NCBI RefSeq assembly: GCF_030684895.1
Contig: NZ_JAUXXP010000043.1
Span: 1-49,522, forward strand
DNA from: Pseudomonas sp.
Lineage (GTDB): Bacteria > Pseudomonadota > Gammaproteobacteria > Pseudomonadales > Pseudomonadaceae
DNA length: 49,522 bases
Direction of reading: 5' to 3'
Part shown: in pieces, positions 17,501 through 25,506 of the stretch
Layout of the letters: each line of letters opens with the position of its first letter
Numbering within the stretch: position 1 is the first letter of the stretch
Program-made: the position numbers and the translations under genes
Notes under the pieces: model-generated
What the model saw: the letters and a program-made list of their open reading frames with translations, nothing else
Databases searched by the model: none
What the model was told of the DNA's origin: nothing

Positions 17501-20084
17501 GCTCAGTGGCGAGTTCCGCGAACACCTGCAAGCGGTGGCACGGGTGCTGCTGGTGGCCCATCGCGGGCCGATCAGCGAGCAACTGGCGCGTATCCCGCCC
17601 TGCCCCAGCCCGCTGCCTGCCAGCATCGGCAACCACAGCGCACAGCCCATACCGGTATCTCACGCGCCACCGCCCAGCCCGCTGGAGTTTGCCAATGGCC
17701 TGGGCGGCTTCGACCTGGACGGCCGCGAGTACGTGGTGCGCCTGAACGCCTGGAGCAACACCCCGGCGCCGTGGATCAATGTGATCGCCAACCCGCAATT
17801 CGGCTTTCAGGTTTCAGCCGAAGGCAGCGGCTACACCTGGGCCGACAACAGCCGGGAAAACCAGCTCACGCCCTGGTCCAACGACCCGGTCAGCGACCCG
17901 CCAGGCGAAGCCCTGTACGTGCGCGACGAAGACAGCCTGGCGCTGTTCAGCCCCACCGCCCAACCGCTGCGCGACAGCGGCCACTATGAAGCGCGGCATG
18001 GCTTTGGTTACAGCCGCTTCAGCCACCAGGCCAGCGGCATTGCCATGGAGCTGCTGCAGTTCGTGCCGCTGGACGACCCGCTCAAGATCTCCCGGCTGAC
18101 CCTGCGCAACCTCTCCGGCCGGCCACGCCGCCTGAGCGTCACCGCCTATGCCGAATGGGTGCTGGGCAGCACGCGAGCGGCCAATGCGCCGTTTATCCTC
18201 AGCCGCCAGGACAGCGCCACGGGTGCCATCCTGGCGCGCAACCCTTGGAGCATTGCCTTTACCGGGCGCAGCGCGTTCAGCGACCTGGGCGGCCGGCAAA
18301 GCAGCTGGACCGCTGATCGCAGCGAGTTTATCGGGCGCAACGGCAGCCTCGCGCAGCCTGCCGCCCTGGCCCGAGAAACAGCGCTGAGCGGCAGCCTGGG
18401 TGCGGGCCTCGACCCCTGCACGGCGCTGCAATGCCAGCTGGAACTGCAACCCGGGGAAAGCGTTGAGGTGCTCTGGCTACTGGGCCAATGCGCCAGCGAG
18501 CAGCAGGCCAGCGCCTTGATTGCGCAGTACCGCCAGGCCGACCTGGACGCCGTACTGGCCCAGGTGCAGGCGCACTGGCAGCGCGTGCTCGGCGCGGTGC
18601 AGGTGCAAACCCCAAGCCGCGCCATGGACATCATGCTCAACGGCTGGCTGCTCTATCAGACCCTGGCCTGCCGCGTCTGGGCGCGCTCGGCGTTTTACCA
18701 GGCCAGTGGCGCCTACGGTTTTCGCGACCAGCTGCAAGACGGCATGGCACTGACCTTCGCCAGCCCGGCCATGACCCGCGCGCATATCCTGCGCGCGGCC
18801 AGCCGCCAGTTTGTCGAGGGCGATGTACAGCACTGGTGGCTGCCGCATTCCGGCCAGGGCGTGCGCACGCGCATCTCCGATGACCGGGTGTGGCTGGCCT
18901 ACGCCACCGCGCAGTACATCCAGTGCAGCGGCGATGCGGCGATTCTCGATGAGCAGTTGGACTTTCTCGAAGGTCCGCTGTTGGCCGCCGGTGAGCACGA
19001 TGCGTTCTTCCAGCCGATGCAGGCCGATGCGCCGGCTTCACTGTTCGAGCACTGCGCCCGTGGCCTCGACCAATGCCTGCAACTGACCGGCGAACTGGGC
19101 CTGCCACTGATTGGTGGCGGCGACTGGAACGACGGCATGAACCGCGTGGGCGAACACGGCAAGGGCGAAAGCGTGTGGCTGGGCTGGTTGCTGCTGCGCA
19201 GCATTGCGCTGTTCAGCCCCTATGCCGAGGCGCACGACAGCACCCGTGTGGCGCGCTGGCGAGCGCATGCCGAGCAACTGCGCCTGGCGCTGGAGACCTA
19301 TGCCTGGGACGGCCAGTGGTACCGCCGCGCGACCTTCGATGACGGCACCTGGCTCGGCTCGGTACAAAGCAGCGAATGCCGAATCGACTCGATTGCCCAG
19401 TCCTGGGCGGTGCTGTCGGCCAGCGCCGATCCGCTGCGGGCGAATATGGCCATGGCTGCCATGCAACGCCAGCTGATCCGCGAAGACGACGGCATCGCCC
19501 TACTGTTCACCCCGCCGTTCGACAAAACCCCGCTGGAGCCCGGCTATATCAAGGGTTATCCGCCGGGCCTACGGGAGAACGGCGGGCAATACAGCCACGC
19601 GGCAATGTGGGCAATTCTGGCGTACTGCCAGCTCGGCTCCGCCAAGCAGGCGTTCGATCTGTTTGACCTGGTCAACCCGATCAACCACGGCAACAGCCCT
19701 GAGGCCTGCCAGCGCTACAAGGTCGAGCCTTACGTGCTGGCCGCCGATGTTTACGCGGTGGCGCCGCACAATGGTCGCGGCGGCTGGACCTGGTACACCG
19801 GCGCGGCCGGCTGGATGTACCGCGCCGGCGTGGAAGGGATTCTCGGTATTCGCCGTGAGGGTGACTGGCTGCTGCTCAACCCTTGCATTCCGGCCGACTG
19901 GCCAGGCTTTAGCGCACGCATTGCGCTGGCAGGCAGCCATTACCAGATTGAGCTGAGCAACCCAGCGCAACGCAGCCAGGGCATTCGCCAGGCCTGGCTG
20001 GACGAGCAGCCCATCGAGTGCCCGCAAGGGCTGCTGAAAGTGGCGCTGGATGGTGCCACGCATCGTTTGCGGATCGAGTTATAG
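11580..20084 (+). CDS. ndvB: Cyclic beta-1,2-glucan synthase (NdvB/ChvB/Cgs type)
   Basis: A giant inner-membrane enzyme that builds and cyclises periplasmic beta-1,2-glucan from UDP-glucose. At 2834 residues it matches the roughly 2.8-kilo-residue rhizobial and Brucella enzymes. Domains: membrane segments near 415-470; a GT84 glycosyltransferase at about 600-800 with the DAD motif in VITLDADTRLP (about 625-635), SFTGKGIYDIDAF, SHDLFEG and RQHRWTRGDWQLLPW (about 773-787); further membrane segments at about 820-865 and 935-985; a glycoamylase-like domain (PF10091) at about 1090-1490 ending FMAHHQGMS; and GH94 phosphorylase-like modules to the end with GGDWNDGMNRVGEHG near 2513 and NGRGGWTWYTGAAGW. 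The ATG has only a weak ribosome site. The stop codon meets the stop of the ModE-like gene on the other strand. A pgm gene lies nearby. Confidence 0.93.
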   Translation: MTSVFSALFSRAAAPSPWLDHAPVREELFGIERLEQHACTLAAAQPVSSKPPAVLSLHRRLNDNAKVLLAAYRASAAELANGRGVVPAAEWLLDNYHLVEEQIREIRDDLPPGYYRQLPKLASGPFAGYPRVLGMAWAFIAHTDSHFDPDILQRFLVAYQQVQPLTIGELWAVAITLRIVLIENLRRLADQMTAGRSARADADALASRLLGKSATHAALDKELHERARIPLSEPFAAQLAKRLRDHDPLTTPALGWLEERLGAQGSSIDEVVQHAQQRQGASNLTVRNIINSMRLISSIDWAQLFENVSLVDARLGARSDFAAMDFATRNQYRSAIEQLARGSACSELEVAEQALQASQLAGEAELADPRTSDPGYHLIAEGRLALEQRINFRPPLRLRISRGHMHLGMPGYVGAIVGLASLLLGLALYSLAGQGVTAGWLLALGVLGFLPATEVATALVNRAVSNSFGAMGLPGLELSEGVPSNLRTLIAVPTLLGSKADLLEQIERLEVHHLAGHGGDLTFALLTDGLDAQQEYLASDAALLQLASAAIDQLNQRYGPGIVGSRFLLLHRRRQFNPSENVWMGWERKRGKLHELNRLLRGADDTSFTEVPGLSQRIPTDVRYVITLDADTRLPRDAALRLIGKMAHPLNQPRFNTELQRVVGGYAILQPRVTPSLPLQREGSLYQKVFSSPGGMDPYAAAVSDVYQDLFGEGSFTGKGIYDIDAFEAALAGRVGENSMLSHDLFEGVFARAGLASDVEVVEEFPSRYDVAGKRQHRWTRGDWQLLPWIFGPLRGKQALPSIGRWKMLDNLRRSLLAPATLAALGLSWLLPLPAALSASLLLLASLLIPAVLPLCFGLLPARAGIRWRSHLGKLRDDLLLALLQSALNLTFLADQSWRMLDAISRTLTRLLITRRNLLEWTTAAQAAISPRLKLLGFYCGMAGGTTLGLLLCVLAVLWAPAIWPLVLPFALLWLSAPAIAMLVSRSPRVAKRLLIDPTQTSELRLIARRTWRFFETFVTPADNQLPPDNFQEDPKPVIAHRTSPTNMGLYLLSAIASRDFGWAGTQRTLTRLQATLTVMAQLQRHRGHFFNWYDTEDLRPLAPAYVSSVDSGNLAGHLLVVANACEQWLKAPVSADARQGIHDNLQLARTALAAQPATGSERSQQLHELLQQIEAGLNGAQPLLSLLPTLLRLSDKAVLLASGIAPLDTDNQAGDLLFWLQAIAQALGDLQQDVELTDSQRTTLHNELRSVAEQARNMALGMDFAFLLEPERKLLSIGFCLADNSLDSSCYDLLASEARLASLFAIAKGDVSTRHWFRLGRTATPLGSGSALISWSGSMFEYLMPSLVMRAPAGSLLEQTNRLVVARQAAYGEALGIPWGISESAYNARDMEQTYQYSNFGVPGLGLKRGLSANRVIAPYATGLATMVDPQGALANYRRLAQKGALGRYGFYEALDFTRTRLPDDQPFAIVRNFMAHHQGMSIVAIANTLHDGQMRARFHREPMIQACELLLQERMPRNVAVAHPRAEEVSACATEADCTLHNERRLNHFNGNPPVTHLLSNGRYSVMLTASGAGYSRWRDIAITRWQEDSTRDQHGSFIFLWDTRNGTHWSLGAQPSSGNPYDEVVFAEDYASYSRHDGNLTTSLEVLVSGEDDGEVRRVSLTNSGRVAREIELTSYAELVLASAASDNAHPAFSKLFVVTEYLPAFAALIATRRPRSASEQPLWAAHFAVVEGDVSAEPQYESDRAKFLGRSCALHAAAVIRQGQRLSNSVGTVLDPIFSLRQRLLIEPGKIARVAFWTMVAPTREALLDLIDKHHDRSAFERAKTLAWTQAQVQLRHLDMLAAEAADFQRLAAPILYADARFRAPAASLLRGLGSQSVLWSQGISGDLPIVLLRISDAEDIAQVRQLLRAHEYWRMKRLAVDLVIVNEHASSYLQDLQVAIETAVRSSQSRPRFAAELAQGSVFVLRADLLSGEFREHLQAVARVLLVAHRGPISEQLARIPPCPSPLPASIGNHSAQPIPVSHAPPPSPLEFANGLGGFDLDGREYVVRLNAWSNTPAPWINVIANPQFGFQVSAEGSGYTWADNSRENQLTPWSNDPVSDPPGEALYVRDEDSLALFSPTAQPLRDSGHYEARHGFGYSRFSHQASGIAMELLQFVPLDDPLKISRLTLRNLSGRPRRLSVTAYAEWVLGSTRAANAPFILSRQDSATGAILARNPWSIAFTGRSAFSDLGGRQSSWTADRSEFIGRNGSLAQPAALARETALSGSLGAGLDPCTALQCQLELQPGESVEVLWLLGQCASEQQASALIAQYRQADLDAVLAQVQAHWQRVLGAVQVQTPSRAMDIMLNGWLLYQTLACRVWARSAFYQASGAYGFRDQLQDGMALTFASPAMTRAHILRAASRQFVEGDVQHWWLPHSGQGVRTRISDDRVWLAYATAQYIQCSGDAAILDEQLDFLEGPLLAAGEHDAFFQPMQADAPASLFEHCARGLDQCLQLTGELGLPLIGGGDWNDGMNRVGEHGKGESVWLGWLLLRSIALFSPYAEAHDSTRVARWRAHAEQLRLALETYAWDGQWYRRATFDDGTWLGSVQSSECRIDSIAQSWAVLSASADPLRANMAMAAMQRQLIREDDGIALLFTPPFDKTPLEPGYIKGYPPGLRENGGQYSHAAMWAILAYCQLGSAKQAFDLFDLVNPINHGNSPEACQRYKVEPYVLAADVYAVAPHNGRGGWTWYTGAAGWMYRAGVEGILGIRREGDWLLLNPCIPADWPGFSARIALAGSHYQIELSNPAQRSQGIRQAWLDEQPIECPQGLLKVALDGATHRLRIEL

Positions 20085-20444
20085 GTCGGTATTAGAAGGC
20101 GCTTCGGCCAGCAGTTCGGCCAGCTCATCACAGCCACTCTGCACCGTTGCCAAGGCGGCGGCGCAGAGGGCGCGGTAGCGCTGCAGAATCAACTCGCCGG
20201 TGGCGGTGAGCTGGGTGCCGCCGCCCTGCTTGCCGCCGGCCAGCGTGCTGACCAGCGGCTGCTGGAAACTGCGGTTCATGGTTTCCACCAACAGCCAGGC
20301 ACGCCGATAGGACATGCCCATGGCGCGCGCGGCGGCGCTGATCGAGCCGTGCTGGGCGATAGCCGCCAACAACTCGGCCTTGCCGGGCCCGATGGCAATG
20401 TCGGAGCCGTTATACAGGCGGATTTTTAGATCAAGACGGTACAT
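20079..20444 (-). CDS. ModE N-terminal-domain regulator without molybdate-binding domain
   Basis: A 121-residue winged helix-turn-helix protein. LLAAIAQHGSISAAARAMGMSYRRAWLLVETMN (about 25-57) is the ModE/LysR-like DNA-binding helix pair, and the glycine-rich GGKQGGGTQLTATGE that follows is typical of the ModE N-terminal domain. The paired MOP domains of full ModE, which bind molybdate, are absent, so the signal sensed is unknown. The gene is convergent with ndvB, and their stop codons overlap within six bases, so there is no room for a terminator between them. Short ModE-like proteins of this kind are common and often of unknown function. Confidence 0.85.
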   Translation of the reverse strand: MYRLDLKIRLYNGSDIAIGPGKAELLAAIAQHGSISAAARAMGMSYRRAWLLVETMNRSFQQPLVSTLAGGKQGGGTQLTATGELILQRYRALCAAALATVQSGCDELAELLAEAPSNTDL

Positions 20445-20520
20445 ACGGCGACCACAGCGGCGGATACGCTGCGCAGACTAACGCCTGATCAGATCAGGTG
20501 GAAGGGACACGTCAGCCAAG

Positions 20521-20612
20521 TGGGTAGGTTGGGTTGAGGAGCAACGCGACGAAGCCCAACGAGACCTGTCACAGCCTGTTGGGCTTCGCTGCGCTCAACA
20601 CCAACCTACCCA
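20521..20612. repeat. Extragenic palindrome TGGGTAGGTTGGG...CCAACCTACCCA
   Basis: The outer arms TGGGTAGGTTGG and CCAACCTACCCA are perfect complements. The inner arms GAAGCCCAAC and GTTGGGCTTC are also perfect complements. The whole can fold into a long interrupted hairpin. It lies between the ModE-like gene and the DUF3309 gene and resembles a REP-class Pseudomonas repeat. Confidence 0.75.
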
Positions 20613-20642
20613 TTGCATGCACACGCAATGGCTACATAGCCT

Positions 20643-20801
20643 TTAAATTCGGCCCATTAACAGCAGCACCACCAGCACAATCACCACTACGCCCAAGCCG
20701 CCCGTAGGCCCGTAGCCCCAACTGCGGCTGTGTGGCCAGGCCGGTATGGCGCCGACCAGCAACAACACCAGCACGATCAATAGAATGGTACCCAGGCTCA
20801 T
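20643..20801 (-). CDS. Small membrane protein, DUF3309 family
   Basis: A 52-residue protein, too short for a usual gene cut-off. The translation begins MSLGTILLIVLVLLLVGAIP, passes through WPHSRSWGYGPTGGLG and ends VVLLLMGRI, giving two hydrophobic segments round a glycine- and tryptophan-containing loop. This is the pattern of DUF3309 proteins, which are common in proteobacteria and have no known function. An excellent ribosome site (AAGGAG) stands seven bases before the ATG. It lies alone between a palindromic repeat and pgm; a longer overlapping frame on the same strand is only a shadow of it. Confidence 0.88.
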   Translation of the reverse strand: MSLGTILLIVLVLLLVGAIPAWPHSRSWGYGPTGGLGVVVIVLVVLLLMGRI

Positions 20802-20929
20802 GGCGTTCTCCTTGATGAGTCACTGCAGCACGCCGGAACAACAGGTGCCGACATGACACCCAAGCGCCCCTTCATCCTGTACGCCAGCGCCACCTCCGTC
20901 GGTGCGCTATCGCACCAACAGGCGCAGCG

Positions 20930-22582
20930 CTATTCGCCAGTCAGGGCGCCATCGACGATCTGCTGCGCCTCGCTGAAGATGCGCTGCAGGTGCGCCTCAT
21001 CGCGAAAGCTCTCGGCGTAGATCTTGTAGATGTCTTCGGTGCCCGACGGCCGCGCGGCAAACCAACCGCCTTCGCTGACCACCTTGATCCCGCCAATCGC
21101 CGCGCCATTGCCCGGCGCCTTGTCGAGCACCTGGGTGATGGCATCACCGGCCAGTTCACGGCTGCTGATCTGCGCTGGCGAGAGTTTGCCCAGGGCTTTT
21201 TTCTGCGCCGGTGAGGCCGGTGCGTCAACGCGGTCGGCATAGATTGCGCCGAACTCATCGCTCAGGCCCTGGTACAGCTCGCCCGGGTCACGCCCAGTCA
21301 CGGCGGTCATCTCGGCGGCCAGCAGGGCCAAGGCGATGCCGTCCTTGTCGGTGGTCCAGACCCGACCATCACGGCGCAGGAAGGTCGCCCCGGCGCTTTC
21401 CTCGCCGCCAAAGCCCAGGGAGCCATCGAACAGGCCGCCAGCAAACCATTTGAAGCCCACCGGCACTTCCTGCAACGGCCGCCCCAAGCGTGCAGCGACG
21501 CGGTCGATCATCGCGCTGCTGACCAGGGTTTTACCCACCGCCGCGCTGGCGCTCCACTGCGGACGATGCTGGAACAGGTAATCGATGGCCACGCTGAGGA
21601 AGTGGTTGGCCGGCAGCAGGCCGACGCTCGGCGCGACGATGCCGTGGCGGTCGTAGTCGGTGTCGCAGGCAAAGGCAATGTCGTAGCCATTCTTCAAGCC
21701 GATCAGACGCTGCATGGCATGGCTGGAGGATGGGTCCATGCGGATCTGCCCGTCCCAGTCCAGGCTCATAAAGGCGAACTGCGGATCGATAATCTCACTC
21801 ACCACATCCAGATTGAGGCCGTACTGCTCGGCGATGCGCGCCCAGTAATGCACCCCGGCGCCGCCCAGCGGATCGACGCCCAAACGCAAACCGGCTGCGC
21901 GGATCGGCGCGAAGTCGATGACATTGCCCAGGTCATTCACATAGCTGCCGAGGTAATCGTATTCCTGCACATTGGCCGCCTGCCGCGCCTGCGCCAGGGG
22001 CATGCGTTTGACCTCGCGCAGGCCGCCTTCGAGCAGCGCATTGGCGCGGTTCTGCACCCAGGTGGTGATATCGCTGTCGGCCGGGCCGCCATTGGTTGGG
22101 TTGTACTTGAAGCCGCCGCTGTCCGGCGGGTTGTGCGAGGGGGTGATGACGATGCCATCGGCCAGGCCCGAACTGCGGCCCTGGTTGTGCACCAAGATGG
22201 CCTGGCTGATCGCGGGCGTCGGGGTGAATTCGCCGCCAGCGGAGATCATGGTCTGCACGCCATTGGCCGCCAGCACTTCAATCGCGCTTTCCAGCGCCGG
22301 TTGCGACAGCGCATGGGTATCGGCGCCGATAAACAACGGGCCGCTGATGCCCTGGGCCACCCGGTAATCACAGATCGCCTGGCTGATCGCCAACACATGC
22401 GCCTGATTGAAGCTGCAAGCCAGGGAGCTGCCGCGATGCCCGGAGGTGCCGAATGCCACACGCTGGCTGGCCACGCTCAGGTCCGGCTGCAGATCGTAAT
22501 AGGCCGCCAGCAGCGCAGAGATATCGGTCAACAGGGTCGCAGGTGCCGGCTGACCGGCCAAAGGGTGAATGCGCGGGCTCAC
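20930..22582 (-). CDS. pgm: Phosphoglucomutase (alpha-D-glucose phosphate-specific)
   Basis: Interconverts glucose-6-phosphate and glucose-1-phosphate in the cytoplasm, leading to UDP-glucose. The 550-residue product carries the catalytic phosphoserine loop [10 protein letters not shown] (about 44-53; serine in TSGHRG), the metal-binding DTDYDRHG (about 300), the sugar-binding [15 protein letters not shown] (about 390-404) and the phosphate-binding [16 protein letters not shown] near the C-terminus. The GTG at 22582 was taken as start because GGAG lies six bases before it; a TTG four codons upstream is the alternative. Its closeness to ndvB suggests a joint role in glucan supply, although the two genes face each other and are not in one operon. 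Confidence 0.95.
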   Translation of the reverse strand: MSPRIHPLAGQPAPATLLTDISALLAAYYDLQPDLSVASQRVAFGTSGHRGSSLACSFNQAHVLAISQAICDYRVAQGISGPLFIGADTHALSQPALESAIEVLAANGVQTMISAGGEFTPTPAISQAILVHNQGRSSGLADGIVITPSHNPPDSGGFKYNPTNGGPADSDITTWVQNRANALLEGGLREVKRMPLAQARQAANVQEYDYLGSYVNDLGNVIDFAPIRAAGLRLGVDPLGGAGVHYWARIAEQYGLNLDVVSEIIDPQFAFMSLDWDGQIRMDPSSSHAMQRLIGLKNGYDIAFACDTDYDRHGIVAPSVGLLPANHFLSVAIDYLFQHRPQWSASAAVGKTLVSSAMIDRVAARLGRPLQEVPVGFKWFAGGLFDGSLGFGGEESAGATFLRRDGRVWTTDKDGIALALLAAEMTAVTGRDPGELYQGLSDEFGAIYADRVDAPASPAQKKALGKLSPAQISSRELAGDAITQVLDKAPGNGAAIGGIKVVSEGGWFAARPSGTEDIYKIYAESFRDEAHLQRIFSEAQQIVDGALTGE

Positions 22583-22772
22583 AAGGGGCTCCAAAGGATG
22601 ATCGGGCGGTGAAAAGTGCGCCAGTTTAGCAGCCAGGCTGGCTAAACCGGGCAGGCTTTAAGCCGCATGCACGCTAGGTGCGATAGCGCACTGACAACAC
22701 CCCGGCAATCAGCGTATCTAAGACTTAGCCCCACCCTATTTGCGCCAGCATGGGACTTGCTCAGAGGTGATT

Positions 22773-22877
22773 ATGGACAGACCAACCCAGCGCCAACCCG
22801 CCCCACGCCCAAACGGCCAGGCTCGACGAAAGGCCATGCGGCGCACCCTGAGCGAAAGCCCGATTAATCAGCAGTAA
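22773..22877 (+). CDS. Possible small basic protein (34 residues)
   Basis: A short frame reading MDRPTQRQPAPRPNGQARRKAMRRTLSESPINQQ in two parts. It is proline-, glutamine- and arginine-rich, with no membrane segment. An AGAGGTG ribosome-like site lies five bases before the ATG. It sits in an otherwise empty 396-base gap between pgm and a secreted protein gene. No family is recognised. It could be a real small gene or chance; conservation in relatives would decide. Confidence 0.35.
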   Translation: MDRPTQRQPAPRPNGQARRKAMRRTLSESPINQQ

Positions 22878-22978
22878 ACCTATTGCAGTTGTCGACGTTA
22901 GCGCGGGTTAAGCCCAGCGGCGGACGTTGTGCGTTGGAAAAAGCACGTGAAACACGTCCACGAACAGGGAGAGATGAC

Positions 22979-23278
22979 ATGCACAGGCTTGGATACATCC
23001 ACACGATGGCCAGCAGCATCGCTCTGATACTGCTGACCTTGCTGGCCGGCAGCGCATCTGCCGAGCTATTTGCACCTGAAGTGTTCAGCCATGCGCCGCT
23101 GTACGCGCCAACCGCCGAACCGGACGAGAGCAACGGCCTATACAACACCAGGTTGCTGCCCAAAACAGAGAGCACTGAGCCCGCCAGTAGCCAGGCGCGG
23201 CTAAACAGCCGCTGGATCAGCCTGCCGGTAAAAGCACCACAGTACGACCAGCCACCACCACCTGGGCTGCGCTTCTAA
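22979..23278 (+). CDS. Small secreted protein of unknown function
   Basis: A 99-residue protein with a Sec signal peptide: basic MHRLGYIHTM, a hydrophobic core SSIALILLTLLAG, then SASA before the mature ELFAPEVFSHAPLY (cleavage expected after about residue 28). The mature part is about 70 residues, proline-rich at the end (QYDQPPPPGLRF), with no cysteines. The ATG at 22979 follows GGGAGAG; an internal ATG at 23006 would shorten the signal peptide. No domain is recognised. It precedes the GGDEF-EAL gene by about 100 bases, so co-transcription is possible but unproven. Confidence 0.65.
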   Translation: MHRLGYIHTMASSIALILLTLLAGSASAELFAPEVFSHAPLYAPTAEPDESNGLYNTRLLPKTESTEPASSQARLNSRWISLPVKAPQYDQPPPPGLRF

Positions 23279-23379
23279 GCACGCAAACACACTGCACCGC
23301 CCACGATGCTTAACGCCATATCGGCAACGCAGGTGCCTCACCCGCCCCGCGTAATGTTGTGCAAGGAAGAATAAGCATC

Positions 23380-25506
23380 ATGGTTAATCGCGTTCTGATC
23401 ATTACCGGCAACACCGACGACGCCGCCACCCTGGAAGACGTGCTGGAAAGGGCTCAGGACGGCCCGTTCTTGATCGAGTGGGTGACCAGCCTGGCGCAGG
23501 CCCTGCAGCGCCTGGAAACCCACCGCAAAGCGCCCATCGACGCGATCATGGTTGATCTCGACCTGCCGGACAGCCAGGGTATGGCCACCTTCGATCAGCT
23601 GTTCGCCCTCGCCTCCAGCATTCCAATTCTCACCCTCAGCACCCTGGATGATGACCAGCAAACCTGGGACGCCATCCAGCGTGGTGCCCAGGGCTGCCTG
23701 TCCAAGGGCCACTTCAGTAGTTACCTGGTGCCGCAATCACTGCGCAATATCATCCAGCGCAAGGCGGTGGAAGAGGCGCTGTTCGTCGAAAAAGCCCGCG
23801 CATCACTGACCCTCAACTCGATCAGTGATGCGGTGATCAGCACCGACCTACAGGGCAACGTCGACTACCTCAACAGCGCCGCCGAACATATGACCGGCTG
23901 GCAACTCGACGAAGCCCATGGCCTGCCGATCGACAGCGTGATGCGCCTGGTCAACGACAAAACCCGCGAGCCGGTAATCAACCCCATCGTCCAGGTACTG
24001 CAGCACGATGAGGGCAAAGTGCTGGCGGCCGGCACGATACTGATCCGCCGCGATGGCAGCGAGTCCGCCATCGAAGATTCCGCCGCGCCGATCCATGATT
24101 CAGCCGGGCGCCTAAAGGGCGCGGTGATGGTCTTCCACGACATGACCGCCGCCCACGCCATGACCGAAAAGATGACCCACCTGGCGCAGCACGACGCCCT
24201 GACCAACCTGCCCAACCGCGCCTTGCTCAATGACCGGATCAACCAGGCGATTGCCCTGGCCGAACGGCGCAGCAGCCACCTGGCGTTGCTGTTTCTCGAC
24301 CTGGATAACTTCAAGCACATCAACGATTCGCTCGGCCACGGCGTCGGCGACCAGCTGCTGCAAGCGGTAGCGCTGCGCCTGAGTGACTGCGTGCGCAGCT
24401 CCGACACGGTCAGCCGCCTGGGTGGTGACGAATTTGTTGTGCTGCTGAGCGAAAGCCATTGCGCCGAAGATGCCGCGCGCACCGCTGAAAAAATCCTCAG
24501 CGCCCTGGCCGTGAGCCACAACATTGGCCAGCAGCAGCTGCACATCACATCCAGCATCGGCATCAGCACCTACCCCAACGATGCCAAAGATGCCGAAGGC
24601 CTGATCAAGAATGCCGACACGGCGATGTACCTGGCCAAGGAAGAAGGCCGCAACAACTACCAGTTCTTCCGCCACGAAATGAATGTTCACGCAGTTGAAC
24701 GACAGTTGATCGAAACGCACCTGCGCACGGCCATGGAAAACAGCGAATTTGTCCTTCACTACCAGCCGAAGATCGACCTGCACAGCGGCAGAATCACCAG
24801 CGCCGAGGCGCTGATCCGCTGGCAGCACCCGGCCTGGGGCATGATTCTGCCAGGGCGGTTTATTCCAGTGGCCGAGGCCTGCGGGCTGATCGTGCCGCTG
24901 GGCCGCTGGGTGCTGCTGCACGCCTGCGCCCAAGCCAAACGCTGGGAGAACTGCGGTTATGCCCTGGAGTCGGTGGCGGTGAACATCTCGGCCCTGGAGT
25001 TTCGCCGCAAGGATTTTGTCGACAGCGTGGAAAGCGCCCTGCGGGTCACCGGCCTTGACCCCAACAACCTGCAACTGGAGATCACCGAAAGCGTGCTGAT
25101 GCGCGACGCCCAGGCCAGCGCCACGATCCTGCAGCAACTCAAGACGCTCGGCGTACAGCTGGCGGTGGACGATTTCGGCACCGGTTACTCAAGCCTCAGC
25201 TACCTCAGTCAGTTCCCCATCGATGTGCTGAAAATTGATCGCTCTTTTGTTCAGGACATCCACACCAGCAACGGCATTATCGTCAGCGCCGTGATTGCCA
25301 TGGGTAACAGCCTCAAGAAACGAGTGATCGCCGAGGGCATCGAAGAAACCGCGCAGCTGGAGTTTCTGCGCAATCATCACTGCAGCGAAGGCCAGGGCTT
25401 TCTGTTCAGCCACCCGGTCAGCGCGCAAAACTTCGCCAACCTGCTGCGCAGCGGCATCAACTCGCCGATCAATACGCTGCACCAGGTAACCGGCACTCTG
25501 GGTTAG
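23380..25506 (+). CDS. REC-PAS-GGDEF-EAL cyclic-di-GMP protein
   Basis: A 708-residue cytoplasmic signalling protein. The N-terminal receiver-like domain (about 1-125) keeps a likely phospho-acceptor D59 in MVDLDLPD and the lysine K109. A PAS domain follows (about 140-255, SDAVISTDLQGNVDYLN). The GGDEF domain (about 265-430) has an intact GGDEF at 348-352, with RSSD at 339-342 placed as an inhibitory I-site. The EAL domain (about 440-700) has an intact EAL at 476-478 and DDFGTGYSSLSYL. Both cyclase and phosphodiesterase activities are therefore possible. The ATG at 23380 has GGAAG upstream. It is tail-to-tail with a Crp/Fnr gene, overlapping by four bases. No partner kinase lies nearby. Confidence 0.93.
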   Translation: MVNRVLIITGNTDDAATLEDVLERAQDGPFLIEWVTSLAQALQRLETHRKAPIDAIMVDLDLPDSQGMATFDQLFALASSIPILTLSTLDDDQQTWDAIQRGAQGCLSKGHFSSYLVPQSLRNIIQRKAVEEALFVEKARASLTLNSISDAVISTDLQGNVDYLNSAAEHMTGWQLDEAHGLPIDSVMRLVNDKTREPVINPIVQVLQHDEGKVLAAGTILIRRDGSESAIEDSAAPIHDSAGRLKGAVMVFHDMTAAHAMTEKMTHLAQHDALTNLPNRALLNDRINQAIALAERRSSHLALLFLDLDNFKHINDSLGHGVGDQLLQAVALRLSDCVRSSDTVSRLGGDEFVVLLSESHCAEDAARTAEKILSALAVSHNIGQQQLHITSSIGISTYPNDAKDAEGLIKNADTAMYLAKEEGRNNYQFFRHEMNVHAVERQLIETHLRTAMENSEFVLHYQPKIDLHSGRITSAEALIRWQHPAWGMILPGRFIPVAEACGLIVPLGRWVLLHACAQAKRWENCGYALESVAVNISALEFRRKDFVDSVESALRVTGLDPNNLQLEITESVLMRDAQASATILQQLKTLGVQLAVDDFGTGYSSLSYLSQFPIDVLKIDRSFVQDIHTSNGIIVSAVIAMGNSLKKRVIAEGIEETAQLEFLRNHHCSEGQGFLFSHPVSAQNFANLLRSGINSPINTLHQVTGTLG

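Noticed and set aside
21566..22612. A 348-codon open frame opposite pgm
   Set aside because: A shadow of the phosphoglucomutase gene; all the motifs lie on the other strand.
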